From M3007 sp964539805 (GTDB taxonomy: Bacteria > Bacteroidota > Bacteroidia > Chitinophagales > Saprospiraceae): 64,000 nucleotides of DNA. The stretch's first letter is position 1. Every line of letters starts with the position of its first letter. A program made the position numbers and the translations under genes. Where the stretch lies: assembly GCA_964539805.1 (NCBI GenBank), contig CAZIKN010000008.1, forward strand, positions 28,834 through 92,833. Reading direction: 5' to 3'. Under the pieces are notes generated by a model. It was not told where the DNA came from, did not search any database, and worked only from the letters and a program-made list of their open reading frames with translations. Of the stretch, positions 15,051 through 24,565 are shown piece by piece.

Positions 15051-17156
15051 ATGTCAGCAGTTCATAGCGCTATTCATCACAGTTTTAGTTCAAATTTTTA
15101 TACCTTCAAAGGCAAAGCCATTATCATGGTTTTGCCTTTGTTTTTGCTCAACTTCTTGTTCCTTACGTGTCGCCCTCCCGAACAGGGCGGCAAGGCCCTC
15201 CAAAAAGGCAAAGTAAGCATTGATCTGCAAAACAAGCAGGTGCAGCACCTGTACGAATTGCGAGACCAGGGTAAAATTGACAGCCTTAGTGTGTATTTGA
15301 GCAACAGCGAAGCCACCCTTCGCTACATTGCAGCCATGGCCTTCGCCAGCAACCGCGACTCCACGCGAATCAACCAACTTTCCAAACTACTACAGGACCC
15401 CGTGGAAGAAGTACGCATCATGGCCGCTTTCGCCTTGGGGCAAATTGGTTTGACCAAATGCGAGAAACCACTCATAAGTGCTTTTATGTCAGATGATTCG
15501 CTCTCCGAACATCAAATGTTCAACAGCATCATCCTGGAAGCCATAGGCAAATGCGGAAGCCTGGCATCTTTAAAAAACATCGCCAATATTTCAACCTATG
15601 AAAGCTCGGACACCCTGCTTTTGCTCGGCCAATGCAAGGCAGTTTATCACTTTATGTTGCGCAAAATGATTGATCCTGCCGCCACGGATCAAATGGTAAA
15701 AATGGTGGCAAATGACCGCATCCCTGTACCCGCCCGCTTAATGGCAGCCAATTATCTGGCTAAAGCTGAAGGAATTTCGCCTGACAGTAGCCAAATGGTC
15801 CAAATTGCAGCAGGCTTTGTTCGTTCCGCTAACCAACCCGATATTCGTATGGCACTGGCCAAAGCCTTGGGCAAAACGGTCAATGGCACAGCATTTAATA
15901 CCCTAAGTCGTGACATTAAAACAGAAAAAGATTGGCGTGTGCGATGCAATATGATCAATGCATTGTCCTCGTACCCTTATGATACGGTGAGAGCCATTGT
16001 CTCCTCCATGATTTTTGACACCAACATACATGTAAGCCATACGGCTGCCCGCTTTTTTATTGCCAATGGCCAATTACAGGATGCCGACTACTACTGGAGG
16101 ATTGCTGAAAAAAGCCGAAACTTGCCTATTGCCTCCCAAATCGCGCTTTACCATGCCTCTAACCGCCTCCTTACTGGCCAAACCCGACCGGAATCAAAAG
16201 ACTACGTGAACTACCGCATTCACGAATTGTATCAACAGGCCAAAACGCCCTATGAAAAAGCAGATTGTTTGGCTGCGGCGGCTGAATATGGCTGGCAATA
16301 CCTTTGGATACATGACAAAGGCACCCGTGATCCACATCCGGCAGTGCGCAGTGCAGCAGCGGCAGCACTGTTGAAAATTATGCGCAAGCCTAATTTTTAT
16401 GCTGCATTTGGGGAAGGGGCCAAAGAGGTACGACGCAACTTGTACAATTATTTGAGAGAAATAGGTAATTCGGGTGACCCGGGCATGATCGCGGAAGCCA
16501 TTGATGGTTTTCGCTCGCCTGTTTTGGCTTACAAAGGCATGCGCGATTCCACAAGGATTGATGATTTGAAAAATACCCTGTACAACAAATTAAAACTTCC
16601 CCAGGATTATGAAGCTTATGAAAAATTGGATTCCGCCATTGCTTTTTTGGAGGAGCGCCCATTCAGCCCCAAATTACGCCTGAACTGGAACCATCCGATT
16701 GATTGGCAGCGCCTTAGCAATGTAAGCGCTAAAACAGAAGTGACGCTGCAAACAACCCGTGGCACCATTGTCATAGAACTTTTCCCCGAATGGGCACCCA
16801 ATACAGTAGCCACTTTTGTTACCCTTTGCCAAACCAACTTTTACAATGGGAAAAATTTCCACCGCATAGTCCCCAATTTTGTATCTCAGGGTGGCTGCCC
16901 TCGCGGTGATGGATATGGAGCACAAGATTTCAGCCTGCGCTCAGAGATAGGCTTAGCCTGGTACGAAGCAGAGGGTTATGTCGGCATGGCATCAGCGGGC
17001 AAGGATACCGAGGGCACCCAGTTTTTTATCACACATTCGCCCACGCCACATCTGAGCGGTAAGTACACTATTTTTGGCAAAGTAAAAAGGGGCATGGATG
17101 CGGTGTACAAGTTACAGCCGGGCGATCTGATCGAAAAAGCGACTGTAGGTTTTTGA
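15051..17156 (+). CDS. HEAT-repeat lipoprotein with C-terminal cyclophilin-type peptidyl-prolyl isomerase
   Basis: About 701 residues. The ATG at 15051 fits the promoter position; a later ATG at 15126 starts right at the hydrophobic stretch MVLPLFLLNFLFLTC, whose cysteine may be lipidated. Residues from about 60 to 500 form helical HEAT-like repeats (EEVRIMAAFALGQIG, HPAVRSAAAAALLKI). The last 160 residues are a cyclophilin domain (TTRGTIVIELFPEWAPNTVA, FHRIVPNFVSQGG, EGTQFFITHSPTPHLSGKYT). Family role: cis-trans isomerisation of proline bonds in the periplasm, with the HEAT part as a docking surface for client proteins. This fusion is seen in other Bacteroidota. Confidence 0.88.
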   Translation: MSAVHSAIHHSFSSNFYTFKGKAIIMVLPLFLLNFLFLTCRPPEQGGKALQKGKVSIDLQNKQVQHLYELRDQGKIDSLSVYLSNSEATLRYIAAMAFASNRDSTRINQLSKLLQDPVEEVRIMAAFALGQIGLTKCEKPLISAFMSDDSLSEHQMFNSIILEAIGKCGSLASLKNIANISTYESSDTLLLLGQCKAVYHFMLRKMIDPAATDQMVKMVANDRIPVPARLMAANYLAKAEGISPDSSQMVQIAAGFVRSANQPDIRMALAKALGKTVNGTAFNTLSRDIKTEKDWRVRCNMINALSSYPYDTVRAIVSSMIFDTNIHVSHTAARFFIANGQLQDADYYWRIAEKSRNLPIASQIALYHASNRLLTGQTRPESKDYVNYRIHELYQQAKTPYEKADCLAAAAEYGWQYLWIHDKGTRDPHPAVRSAAAAALLKIMRKPNFYAAFGEGAKEVRRNLYNYLREIGNSGDPGMIAEAIDGFRSPVLAYKGMRDSTRIDDLKNTLYNKLKLPQDYEAYEKLDSAIAFLEERPFSPKLRLNWNHPIDWQRLSNVSAKTEVTLQTTRGTIVIELFPEWAPNTVATFVTLCQTNFYNGKNFHRIVPNFVSQGGCPRGDGYGAQDFSLRSEIGLAWYEAEGYVGMASAGKDTEGTQFFITHSPTPHLSGKYTIFGKVKRGMDAVYKLQPGDLIEKATVGF

Positions 17157-17189
17157 TCAGTTGAAGAATAACACATGGGCGCAAGCAAT

Positions 17190-18062
17190 TTAATGCCCAC
17201 CCTCAAGCGTAGGTTTTTTTACAAAATTGCGCTCATATACTTCCCATGGTGTTTTTTTGTGGCTGTCCGTGCCAAAATAGTTAATAATGGCCTCCAGCTT
17301 GGTTGCATCCAAATAAGTGGACAAGGCCTGTATAGTATGCTGATTTTCATCCAAAAAGACGGATGATGGGAAACTCAATCGGTTGTTCAGCCATTCAATG
17401 GCCAATTCGTGTACACCGCGTGCACCATTACGTCTAAAATGGTACACTTTGCCATTAAAGGTAATGTCTTGCTGTTGCTCCGCATTAAATTTGACGGGCC
17501 AGTAATGTTCGTTCAAATATTTGGCAACCGCCGGATTGACAAAGGAAGTGGAGTCCATTTTTTTGCACCATCCGCACCAATCCGTATATACATCCACATA
17601 AATTTTGCGCTTTTCTGTTTTGTTTTTTTCCATAGCCTGCTCTAAGCTCATCCAGTTTATTTTACCAATTTCTACCGATTTTGGGGCTACAGTGGGCGTT
17701 TTTTTGGCATTGTTGTTGGTTGCAGCACTACCCTTAGCCGTCAATTCCTGTTGAGTGGCACGACTACCGGTTGCTCTTCGCTGCTCATGGTTTTGCATTT
17801 GACGGCCTACGCGGGTTTGAGCCGGGCTATTGTTGCCTGAACGATCCTGAGTAGCATTTGAAGGGCGGGCGTTTTTGTCATCAGTCCTGGTTGAACTGGA
17901 GCGATCTGTGTTTTTTGGAGCTTCATTGCGGGTTGGCGTGCTGCCTCGCTGACGATCCTGTGAAGCGGGAGCGGCCTGTGTAGCACCTGCCGGAGTGCGT
18001 TGCGCAAACATAGTCACGGCACAAGAACACAACAAAAAAGAGAATAAGAATTGATAACGCAT
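17190..18062 (-). CDS. Exported thioredoxin-like protein
   Basis: 290 residues from the ATG of MRYQFLFSFLLCSCAVTMFA; this start puts the signal peptide at the N-terminus and lies 39 bp after a TACTTTTG box. After the signal comes a low-complexity polar region (residues about 20-140, rich in T, N, R and Q). A thioredoxin-like domain follows, with VYTDWCGWCKKMDSTSF carrying the CGWC redox pair and a VNPAVAKYLNEHYWPVKFN stretch typical of the DUF255/thioredoxin_7 group. The probable role is a periplasmic thiol oxidoreductase or reductase. It is convergent with the cyclophilin gene, which also acts on proteins in the envelope. Confidence 0.85.
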   Translation of the reverse strand: MRYQFLFSFLLCSCAVTMFAQRTPAGATQAAPASQDRQRGSTPTRNEAPKNTDRSSSTRTDDKNARPSNATQDRSGNNSPAQTRVGRQMQNHEQRRATGSRATQQELTAKGSAATNNNAKKTPTVAPKSVEIGKINWMSLEQAMEKNKTEKRKIYVDVYTDWCGWCKKMDSTSFVNPAVAKYLNEHYWPVKFNAEQQQDITFNGKVYHFRRNGARGVHELAIEWLNNRLSFPSSVFLDENQHTIQALSTYLDATKLEAIINYFGTDSHKKTPWEVYERNFVKKPTLEGGH

Positions 18063-18100
18063 ACTGGGCAATGATTCGGTTTTGGTACGCTGCTTTCGAG

Positions 18101-18108
18101 CAAAAGTA
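18101..18108 (-). promoter_or_regulatory. -7 element of the thioredoxin-like gene
   Basis: TACTTTTG on the minus strand, 39 bp before the start at 18062. A TTG lies 21 bp upstream. Confidence 0.5.
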
Positions 18109-18298
18109 GCACGGCTTAAACCGAAAAACCAAGCCATTGTATGTTTTGGCACACGTTTTTAAAAGAACTTTAACCGGATGGCATAATTTGTCAGACAAAT
18201 AGAAGTGGATCAGGGCCTTTAATTTCTTTTCACGTTTTCAAAATTCGCAATTATTTTCGCCACGAAAACCACATTGTTTCACCTAAGCAAATACACTC

Positions 18299-18814
18299 AT
18301 GGGTATCGCAAAACCTTTCAACCTCCAAAAATGGATTGAAGAAAACCGCCATCTGCTCAAGCCCCCGGTAGGCAACAAACAGATTTATATTGATAATGAG
18401 GATTTTATCGTCATGATTGTAGGCGGCCCTAATGGCCGAAAAGATTATCATTGGGAGGAGGGCGAAGAACTTTTTTACCAGCTGGAAGGCGATATGCAGG
18501 TTAAAATTATCAACGAAGAAGGGAAACCCGAAACCATTGATATCCGCGAAGGAGAAATGTTTTTGCTCCCTCCCCGTATCCCGCACTCCCCTCAACGCCC
18601 AGCCAACACCGTCGGGCTTGTGCTGGAACGCAAACGCCACAGTGGAGAGATGGATAAGTTGCTTTGGTTCTGCGACTCCTGTGGCAAGCCCTTACATGAG
18701 GCCGCCTTTGAATTGCGCGACATAGGTACCCAAATCAAGGAAGCCATTGGTGAGTACAGGGAGAACTTGGCCGCGCGTACCTGTACCCATTGTGGCACAA
18801 TAATGGAAATGTAG
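18299..18814 (+). CDS. nbaC: 3-hydroxyanthranilate 3,4-dioxygenase
   Basis: 171 residues, the usual size. It opens the ring of 3-hydroxyanthranilate in the kynurenine route, leading to quinolinate (NAD synthesis) or to degradation. Conserved residues are visible: iron ligands H51 and E57 (HWEEGEELFYQLEGDM) and H96 (PPRIPHSPQRP), substrate residues R47, R100 and E110, and a rubredoxin-like second metal site with C125, C128, C162 and C165 (FCDSCGK, CTHCGT). It is first in a four-gene run with 12-32 bp gaps. No other kynurenine-pathway gene is in the window. Confidence 0.95.
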   Translation: MGIAKPFNLQKWIEENRHLLKPPVGNKQIYIDNEDFIVMIVGGPNGRKDYHWEEGEELFYQLEGDMQVKIINEEGKPETIDIREGEMFLLPPRIPHSPQRPANTVGLVLERKRHSGEMDKLLWFCDSCGKPLHEAAFELRDIGTQIKEAIGEYRENLAARTCTHCGTIMEM

Positions 18815-18843
18815 TTTCAAAACATTGTAAATCAATTGAATAA

Positions 18844-20265
18844 ATGCATATAAAATTTTGCGGTGCCGCTCGTGAAGTCACGGGTTCCTGCCATTTGCTT
18901 ACCCTCAATGATGGGTTTACCATACTTTTGGATTGTGGTTTGTATCAAGGTGGCGATGATGATGGCAGGTCAGGCGAAGCCAATCCTATTACCAAATTTA
19001 ATGAAAAATGGCTGTTTGATCCCTCAAAAATTGATTGTTTGGTGTTGAGCCATGCCCATATTGATCACACGGGCCGGGTGCCCAAGTTGGTTGCGGATGG
19101 GTTTCGGGGAAAAATATATGCCACACATGCCACTCGCGATCTCTGTGCGATCATGCTTTTGGATAGTGCTAAAATACAGGAGGCGGATGCTGACCACCGA
19201 AACAGGCACAAACGTGATAAAACGGACGGTGAGGATCTTGCCTTATATACGGTCTCAGATGTTGGCAGGGCTATGCGCCAATTTGTTGGATGCAGCTATG
19301 AGCAATGGTTCCATATCCATCCCAAGGTACGCGTCATGTACCGCGATGCCGGGCATATCTTAGGCAGCGCCAGCGTAACCCTTGAAATAGAGGAAGATGG
19401 CAAAACAACCCGTTTGGGTTTTACGGGAGATATCGGTCGTCCGAACAGGCCCATATTAGGTGATCCCCTGCCCATGCCTGAAGTAGATTATCTGATCTGT
19501 GAAAGCACTTATGGAGATCGGGAACACGAATCTGCACCCAATGAAGTTGATCACTTTGTCCGTATCGTGCACCACACCTGCATTGAAAAAAAGGGCAAGC
19601 TCATTATTCCGGCATTTTCAGTGGGCCGTACCCAAGAAATCGTGTATATGTTGGACCAGTTGCACGCTGCCGGGCGCTTGCCTAAGGTACCTGTATTTGT
19701 TGACAGTCCTTTGGCCATTAATGCCACTCAGGTCTTTGTAGCGCACCCGGAATGTTTTGATGAAGATGTACATCAATATATGTTGGAGAATGAAAATCCT
19801 TTTGGCTTCAATGATTTATATTATATCCGAAACGTGGAAGGTTCAAAAAAATTAAATACAAGCAACAGTCCTTGCATCATTATTTCCTCCTCTGGAATGA
19901 TGAATGCCGGTCGTATTCGGCACCACTTACTGAATAACATCGAAAACAAGCGCAATACCTTTCTGATTGTGGGATATTGTTCGCCCAACACACCCGGTGG
20001 AGCGTTGCGCGCAGGGGCAAAAAGTATGAACATCATGGGACAGTTCAAACAGGTATTGGCTGATGTTGAAATTATGGACTCCTTTTCTGCCCATGGCGAC
20101 CGGCGTGAAATGCTGGACTTTTTAGGCAACCAGCATGGTTCCTGTAAAAAAATATGGCTGGTGCACGGCACATTGGATCGTCAGGAGCCCTGGCGTGATT
20201 TTTTGCGAGATAATGGCTTTAAAGATGTGGAAATACCCGAATTGGGTCAGGAGTTTATGTTATAA
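18844..20265 (+). CDS. Beta-CASP metallo-beta-lactamase fold RNA nuclease
   Basis: 473 residues. The metallo-beta-lactamase core shows HAHIDHTG (residues 70-77), a histidine in RDAGHILGSASV, and GFTGDIGRP. The inserted beta-CASP segment and C-terminal RNA-specificity part follow, with SFSAHGDRREMLDF and a closing VHGTLDRQEPWRDFL. Family members related to CPSF-73 and YSH1-type proteins are zinc-dependent endo/exoribonucleases. It starts 29 bp after the dioxygenase gene and is probably co-transcribed with it. The exact RNA target is unknown. Confidence 0.9.
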   Translation: MHIKFCGAAREVTGSCHLLTLNDGFTILLDCGLYQGGDDDGRSGEANPITKFNEKWLFDPSKIDCLVLSHAHIDHTGRVPKLVADGFRGKIYATHATRDLCAIMLLDSAKIQEADADHRNRHKRDKTDGEDLALYTVSDVGRAMRQFVGCSYEQWFHIHPKVRVMYRDAGHILGSASVTLEIEEDGKTTRLGFTGDIGRPNRPILGDPLPMPEVDYLICESTYGDREHESAPNEVDHFVRIVHHTCIEKKGKLIIPAFSVGRTQEIVYMLDQLHAAGRLPKVPVFVDSPLAINATQVFVAHPECFDEDVHQYMLENENPFGFNDLYYIRNVEGSKKLNTSNSPCIIISSSGMMNAGRIRHHLLNNIENKRNTFLIVGYCSPNTPGGALRAGAKSMNIMGQFKQVLADVEIMDSFSAHGDRREMLDFLGNQHGSCKKIWLVHGTLDRQEPWRDFLRDNGFKDVEIPELGQEFML

Positions 20266-20297
20266 TCGCTTCATCATTTCATTTAGATTACATTAGC

Positions 20298-22358
20298 GTG
20301 CCAGATTTTTCATCCATAAAATTTGATCCTAAACTTCGGCCCCAATTGGGTTCTCCTGTGTCAAACCCCGCTACTCGTTATGTGGCAGGTATTGCTCCTT
20401 TTTTGGGAGGGCCTTACAGTGCCATGTATGTTACCCAACCCTGGACCATTCGGCAGTACGCGGGTTTCAGTACGGCTGAAGCGAGTAATGCTTTTTACCG
20501 CCGCAACCTGGCCGCTGGCCAAAAAGGCCTTTCCGTGGCATTTGATCTGGCTACCCACCGCGGCTATGACTCGGATCATCCCAGAGTGGTCGGTGATGTT
20601 GGCAAGGCCGGCGTAGCCATTGATTCTGTGGAAGATATGAAAATCTTGTTTGATCAGATTCCATTGGATCAAATGTCCGTAAGCATGACCATGAACGGGG
20701 CTGTCATCCCCATCATGGCTTTTTATATTGTGGCAGCAGAAGAGCAAGGAGTTACACCAGACAAACTTTCAGGCACCATACAAAATGATATTCTTAAAGA
20801 GTTTATGGTGCGCAATACCTATATATATCCGCCTGGCCCGAGCATGCGGATAGTTAGTGATATTTTTGCGTACTGCGCCCGGCGCATGCCTAAGTTTAAT
20901 TCCATATCAATCTCCGGCTATCACATGCACGAAGCCGGCGCACCCGCTGAAATAGAATTGGCCTACACGCTTGCCGATGGTTTGGAATACATTCGGGCAG
21001 GATTGGCTGCTGGATTAGATATTGATGATTTTGCTCCGCGCCTCTCCTTTTTTTGGGGTATCGGGATGCGTCACTTTGATGAGATCGCCAAAATGCGGGC
21101 TGCTCGGCTTTTGTGGGCCAAAATGGTAAAATCTTTTCATCCTAAAAGCGCCAAATCGCTCGCATTGCGTACCCATTGCCAAACCAGTGGCTGGAGCCTA
21201 ACCGAGCAGGATCCTTTCAACAACGTGGCCCGTACCTGTATAGAGGGCTTGGCTGCCGTATTGGGCGGTACGCAGAGTTTGCATACCAATTCGTTTGATG
21301 AAGCAATTGCGTTACCCACTGACTTTTCGGCTAAAATAGCCCGCGACACACAACTGTTTATTCAAAAAGAAAGTGATGTCACCCGAGCGGTTGACCCTTG
21401 GGCAGGATCCTACTATGTAGAAAAGCGCACGGAAGATTTGGTGGAAAAGGCATGGGCGCTGATTCAGGAGGTGGAGGCCTTAGGCGGCATGACCAAAGCG
21501 ATCGAGGAGGGGCTGCCCAAACTGCGCATTGAAGAAGCGGCGGCCCGAAAGCAGGCTCGAATTGATGCCGGGGAAGACAAAATTATAGGCGTCAATATTT
21601 TTCAAGTAACGGATAATGAAGCCTTTGAAATCCTTGAGGTGGATAATACCGCCGTCCGTGAAGCACAAATTAACCAGATTCGCCGCATAAAAGCCACGCG
21701 AAACGAAGCAACTGTACAAGCAGCGCTCAGCGATCTTGAACAATTTGCAGCTCAGGAAACACAACAATCGGGCCTTTTGGAAAGGGCAGTTAATGCCGCC
21801 CGCGCCAGAGCCACCTTAGGGGAAATATCCATGGCCATGGAAAAGGCTTTCGGTCGTCATGTAGCGGCCAACAAATCTATTTCTGGCGTTTATGCTGCCA
21901 ATATGCAACGCAATAATGATTTTGAAACGGCCCGGCGCATGGCCAATGATTTTGCAGAAGAAGAAGGCCGCCGTCCGCGCATCATGATCGCTAAATTGGG
22001 CCAGGATGGTCATGACAGAGGCGCAAAAGTTATTGCTACTGCTTTTGCTGATTTAGGTTTTGACGTGGACATCGGCCCATTATTCCAGACTCCAGAGGAG
22101 GCTGCCCGACAGGCTGCAGAAAATGATGTCCACATCCTCGGCATCTCTTCCTTGGCTGCAGGCCATAAAACATTAGTACCACAAACCTTAGAGGCTTTAC
22201 GCCAATTGGGACGCTCTGATATTCTGGTCGTTGTGGGAGGCGTTATTCCTCAACAAGATTATGAATTTTTAAAAAATGCCGGCGCTGCAGCAGTGTTCGG
22301 CCCTGGTACCGTGGTAGCAAAAGCAGCTCAGGAACTTCTAAGCGTTTTGATGTCATAG
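20298..22358 (+). CDS. scpA: Methylmalonyl-CoA mutase, large (B12-binding) subunit
   Basis: 686 residues from a GTG start (PDFSSIKFDPKLRP). It interconverts succinyl-CoA and methylmalonyl-CoA with adenosylcobalamin. The catalytic barrel is recognisable by QPWTIRQYAGFSTAEASNAF, GLSVAFDLATHRGYDSDHP and CQTSGWSLTEQDPFNN. The C-terminal cobalamin domain has the base-off motif DGHDRGAKV. Length and both domains match the MutB/ScpA subunit. No small subunit (mutA) is adjacent: the neighbours are a nuclease upstream and a MoxR ATPase 12 bp downstream, so it acts either as a homodimer or with a partner encoded elsewhere. Confidence 0.95.
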   Translation: MPDFSSIKFDPKLRPQLGSPVSNPATRYVAGIAPFLGGPYSAMYVTQPWTIRQYAGFSTAEASNAFYRRNLAAGQKGLSVAFDLATHRGYDSDHPRVVGDVGKAGVAIDSVEDMKILFDQIPLDQMSVSMTMNGAVIPIMAFYIVAAEEQGVTPDKLSGTIQNDILKEFMVRNTYIYPPGPSMRIVSDIFAYCARRMPKFNSISISGYHMHEAGAPAEIELAYTLADGLEYIRAGLAAGLDIDDFAPRLSFFWGIGMRHFDEIAKMRAARLLWAKMVKSFHPKSAKSLALRTHCQTSGWSLTEQDPFNNVARTCIEGLAAVLGGTQSLHTNSFDEAIALPTDFSAKIARDTQLFIQKESDVTRAVDPWAGSYYVEKRTEDLVEKAWALIQEVEALGGMTKAIEEGLPKLRIEEAAARKQARIDAGEDKIIGVNIFQVTDNEAFEILEVDNTAVREAQINQIRRIKATRNEATVQAALSDLEQFAAQETQQSGLLERAVNAARARATLGEISMAMEKAFGRHVAANKSISGVYAANMQRNNDFETARRMANDFAEEEGRRPRIMIAKLGQDGHDRGAKVIATAFADLGFDVDIGPLFQTPEEAARQAAENDVHILGISSLAAGHKTLVPQTLEALRQLGRSDILVVVGGVIPQQDYEFLKNAGAAAVFGPGTVVAKAAQELLSVLMS

Positions 22359-22370
22359 CAAGGATAAAAC

Positions 22371-23444
22371 ATGGAAAACAACATCATACGCCCACATGCC
22401 GAATACAGCTATACAGCTGAATTACAGGCCCTTGCACAGCATGACCAACATATCCGGCCAGCCAACTGGCGCTTATCTCCCTGGGCTGTGGTCACGTATT
22501 TGTGTGGTGGTCAGGCAGGCGAAATCAACATTGAACCCAAATATTATGGCAATCGCCGTTTGATGGAAGTAGCCGTGGCCACTTTGGCTACAGACAGGGC
22601 ATTGCTGTTGCTGGGCATCCCCGGTACAGCCAAAACATGGGTGAGTGAGCATTTGGCCGCTGCCATTAGCGGTGACAGTACCCTTTTGGTGCAAGGTACA
22701 GCAGGCATGAACGAAGATCAACTGCGTTATGGCTGGAACTATGCCCGACTGCTCGCCGAAGGCCCCTCAGACAAAGCCCTCGTGGCCAGCCCGGTACTCA
22801 ATGGAATGCGAGACGGCAAAATCGTACGCCTCGAAGAACTTACTCGCATCCCTTCCGATGTACAGGATACCCTGATTACCTTGCTTTCCGAAAAAACACT
22901 CCCCATTCCGGAACTTAATGATGAAGTGCTGGCGCGAAAAGGCTTCAATATAATCGCAACGGCCAATGACCGCGACAAAGGGGTAAACGAACTATCCTCT
23001 GCCCTTCGCCGACGCTTCAATACCGTTGTACTGCCCCTGCCCGCCAATTTGGAGGAGGAAATCACCATCGTGCAAAACCGCGTGACGGCGTTGGGCAAAT
23101 CATTGGAATTGCCACCAGAAGCAGCACCTGCAAAGGAAATACGCCGATTGGTTACCATATTTCGGGAACTGCGCGCCGGCAAAACAGAAGATGGAAAGGA
23201 AAAACTAAAAAGCCCAACGGCTACCCTTAGCACTGCCGAGGCAATCTCGGTGATTCATCAAGGCCAATCTTTAGCCGTACATTTTGGTGATGGCGAAATC
23301 AAGGCCCGCGATCTGGCTGCTGGTATCATGGGAGCTGTTGTTAAGGAGCCCGGCACAGATCTTTTAGTATGGCAGGAGTACTTAGAAACAGTGGTAAAAA
23401 AGCGAGAGGGCTGGCAAGACCTTTATCGCGCCTTTAAAGATTAA
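22371..23444 (+). CDS. MoxR-family AAA ATPase
   Basis: 357 residues. The Walker A motif is GIPGTAKTW, Walker B lies in KIVRLEELTRIPSD, and sensor and arginine-finger regions follow (NIIATANDRDKGVNELSSAL, then RRRF). This is the MoxR/dynein-related AAA_5 type, which usually works as a chaperone with a von Willebrand-domain partner. No VWA protein follows here; the next gene starts 172 bp later behind its own promoter. It begins 12 bp after the mutase stop and so ends the operon. MoxR-like chaperones can service B12 enzymes, but linking it to the mutase here is inference. Confidence 0.85.
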   Translation: MENNIIRPHAEYSYTAELQALAQHDQHIRPANWRLSPWAVVTYLCGGQAGEINIEPKYYGNRRLMEVAVATLATDRALLLLGIPGTAKTWVSEHLAAAISGDSTLLVQGTAGMNEDQLRYGWNYARLLAEGPSDKALVASPVLNGMRDGKIVRLEELTRIPSDVQDTLITLLSEKTLPIPELNDEVLARKGFNIIATANDRDKGVNELSSALRRRFNTVVLPLPANLEEEITIVQNRVTALGKSLELPPEAAPAKEIRRLVTIFRELRAGKTEDGKEKLKSPTATLSTAEAISVIHQGQSLAVHFGDGEIKARDLAAGIMGAVVKEPGTDLLVWQEYLETVVKKREGWQDLYRAFKD

Positions 23445-23452
23445 AAAATTAA

Positions 23453-23490
23453 GCGATTTGTGTGAAAAATGATCAAATCGCCTACTTTTG
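23453..23490 (+). promoter_or_regulatory. Hairpin after the MoxR gene and promoter for the sugar kinase
   Basis: An 8-bp hairpin (GCGATTTG at 23453-23460, CAAATCGC at 23474-23481) without a T-tract is followed at once by TACTTTTG (23483-23490), a TAnnTTTG box with a TTTG 22 bp upstream. The start codon is 126 bp farther on, which implies a long leader. Confidence 0.4.
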
Positions 23491-23616
23491 CGCCAAAGTG
23501 TATTTTGTACACGATCTTTAAACATCTTACAGCAGCAAGGGCTATTATCGGTACCACTGATTCCGTATTTCCCAACCTGCCACCATGATTTGATTATTTA
23601 TTGATTATTATCTATT

Positions 23617-24453
23617 ATGATTATTATTGCAGACTGCGGCTCTACCAAATGCGATTGGCTTCTTTTGCATGGCGGGCGCGACCAGACACTGGAAAACACA
23701 GTGGGGTTTAGCCCATTTTTTCACACTACTGAAGAAATAAAATCAATTGTCGTCGAGCAATTGCTGCCCAAACTTAGCGCTGATGAAGTGGAAGAAATAT
23801 TCTTCTATGGAACAGGTGTGCATGATGAGCATCGTGCTGAAATTGTAGCGGCTGCACTTCGCCAAGTATTTACGAAGGCCAAAATAGAAGTTGAGCATGA
23901 CTTATTGGGAGCAGCCCGGGCCACTTGTTTCCACGAAGCAGGTATTTGCTGTATCCTTGGCACAGGCTCCAATAGCTGCTATTATGATGGCAAAAACATT
24001 ATTGATAATGTACCTTCGCTGGGCTGGCTAATTGGAGATGAAGGCAGCGGCACCCACCTCGGCAAGGCCCTGCTGAGGGCCAAATTCTACCGCGAATTGC
24101 CTGCTGACCTTGAAATGGCTTTCAACTCCGCCTATCCAGAGGGCCAAGATGCCATAAAAGATAGGGTATATGAAAAAGGTGCCAATGCATATTTGGCTAC
24201 GTTTACACAATTCCTTGGAGATCACCTCAAGCATCCTTTTGTAAAAAAATTGGTTGATGGGTGCTTAGGGGAGTTTTTGGATCGTCATGTATTGAAATAC
24301 AAAGGACACCAACATGTACCCATTCATTTCGTAGGCTCTATTGCCCACCATTTTCAAGATAATTTAGCAAAATGCCTGGAAGATCGCAAACTTACGCTCG
24401 GCACGGTGGTGCGCAAACCCATTTATCCTTTGGCTGATTTTCACAGTAATTAA
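23617..24453 (+). CDS. BadF/BcrA-type ATPase family, N-acetylglucosamine kinase-like
   Basis: 278 residues of the actin-fold kinase superfamily. Phosphate-1 motif DCGSTKCDW lies at residues 6-14, the middle glycine motif is CCILGTGSNSCYYDG, and GWLIGDEGSGTHLGKALL is the segment typical of the N-acetylglucosamine kinase branch. It would phosphorylate an amino sugar (GlcNAc or a muramyl-derived sugar) during cell-wall or chitin sugar recycling. It is followed by phosphofructokinase on the same strand, which fits carbon entry into glycolysis, but the two are separated by 112 bp of repeats. Confidence 0.82.
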   Translation: MIIIADCGSTKCDWLLLHGGRDQTLENTVGFSPFFHTTEEIKSIVVEQLLPKLSADEVEEIFFYGTGVHDEHRAEIVAAALRQVFTKAKIEVEHDLLGAARATCFHEAGICCILGTGSNSCYYDGKNIIDNVPSLGWLIGDEGSGTHLGKALLRAKFYRELPADLEMAFNSAYPEGQDAIKDRVYEKGANAYLATFTQFLGDHLKHPFVKKLVDGCLGEFLDRHVLKYKGHQHVPIHFVGSIAHHFQDNLAKCLEDRKLTLGTVVRKPIYPLADFHSN

Positions 24454-24463
24454 ACAAGTAATA

Positions 24464-24555
24464 AATGTGCTAATTTGTAAAAGTGCTAATTTACACATAA
24501 TCAATACATTATTTAATTAGCAGATTAGCACATTGCCTCTTTAGCACATTATCAC
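24464..24555. repeat. Repeats of GTGCTAAT / TTAGCACATT forming inverted arms
   Basis: AATGTGCTAAT (24464-24474) is perfectly complementary to ATTAGCACATT (24524-24534). Further copies are AAGTGCTAATT (24481-24491) and TTTAGCACATT (24541-24551). A related TTATCACATT word ends the run here and also occurs near 39951 and 40791. It lies in the leader of pfkA. Confidence 0.6.
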
Positions 24556-24565
24556 ATTAGATCAC

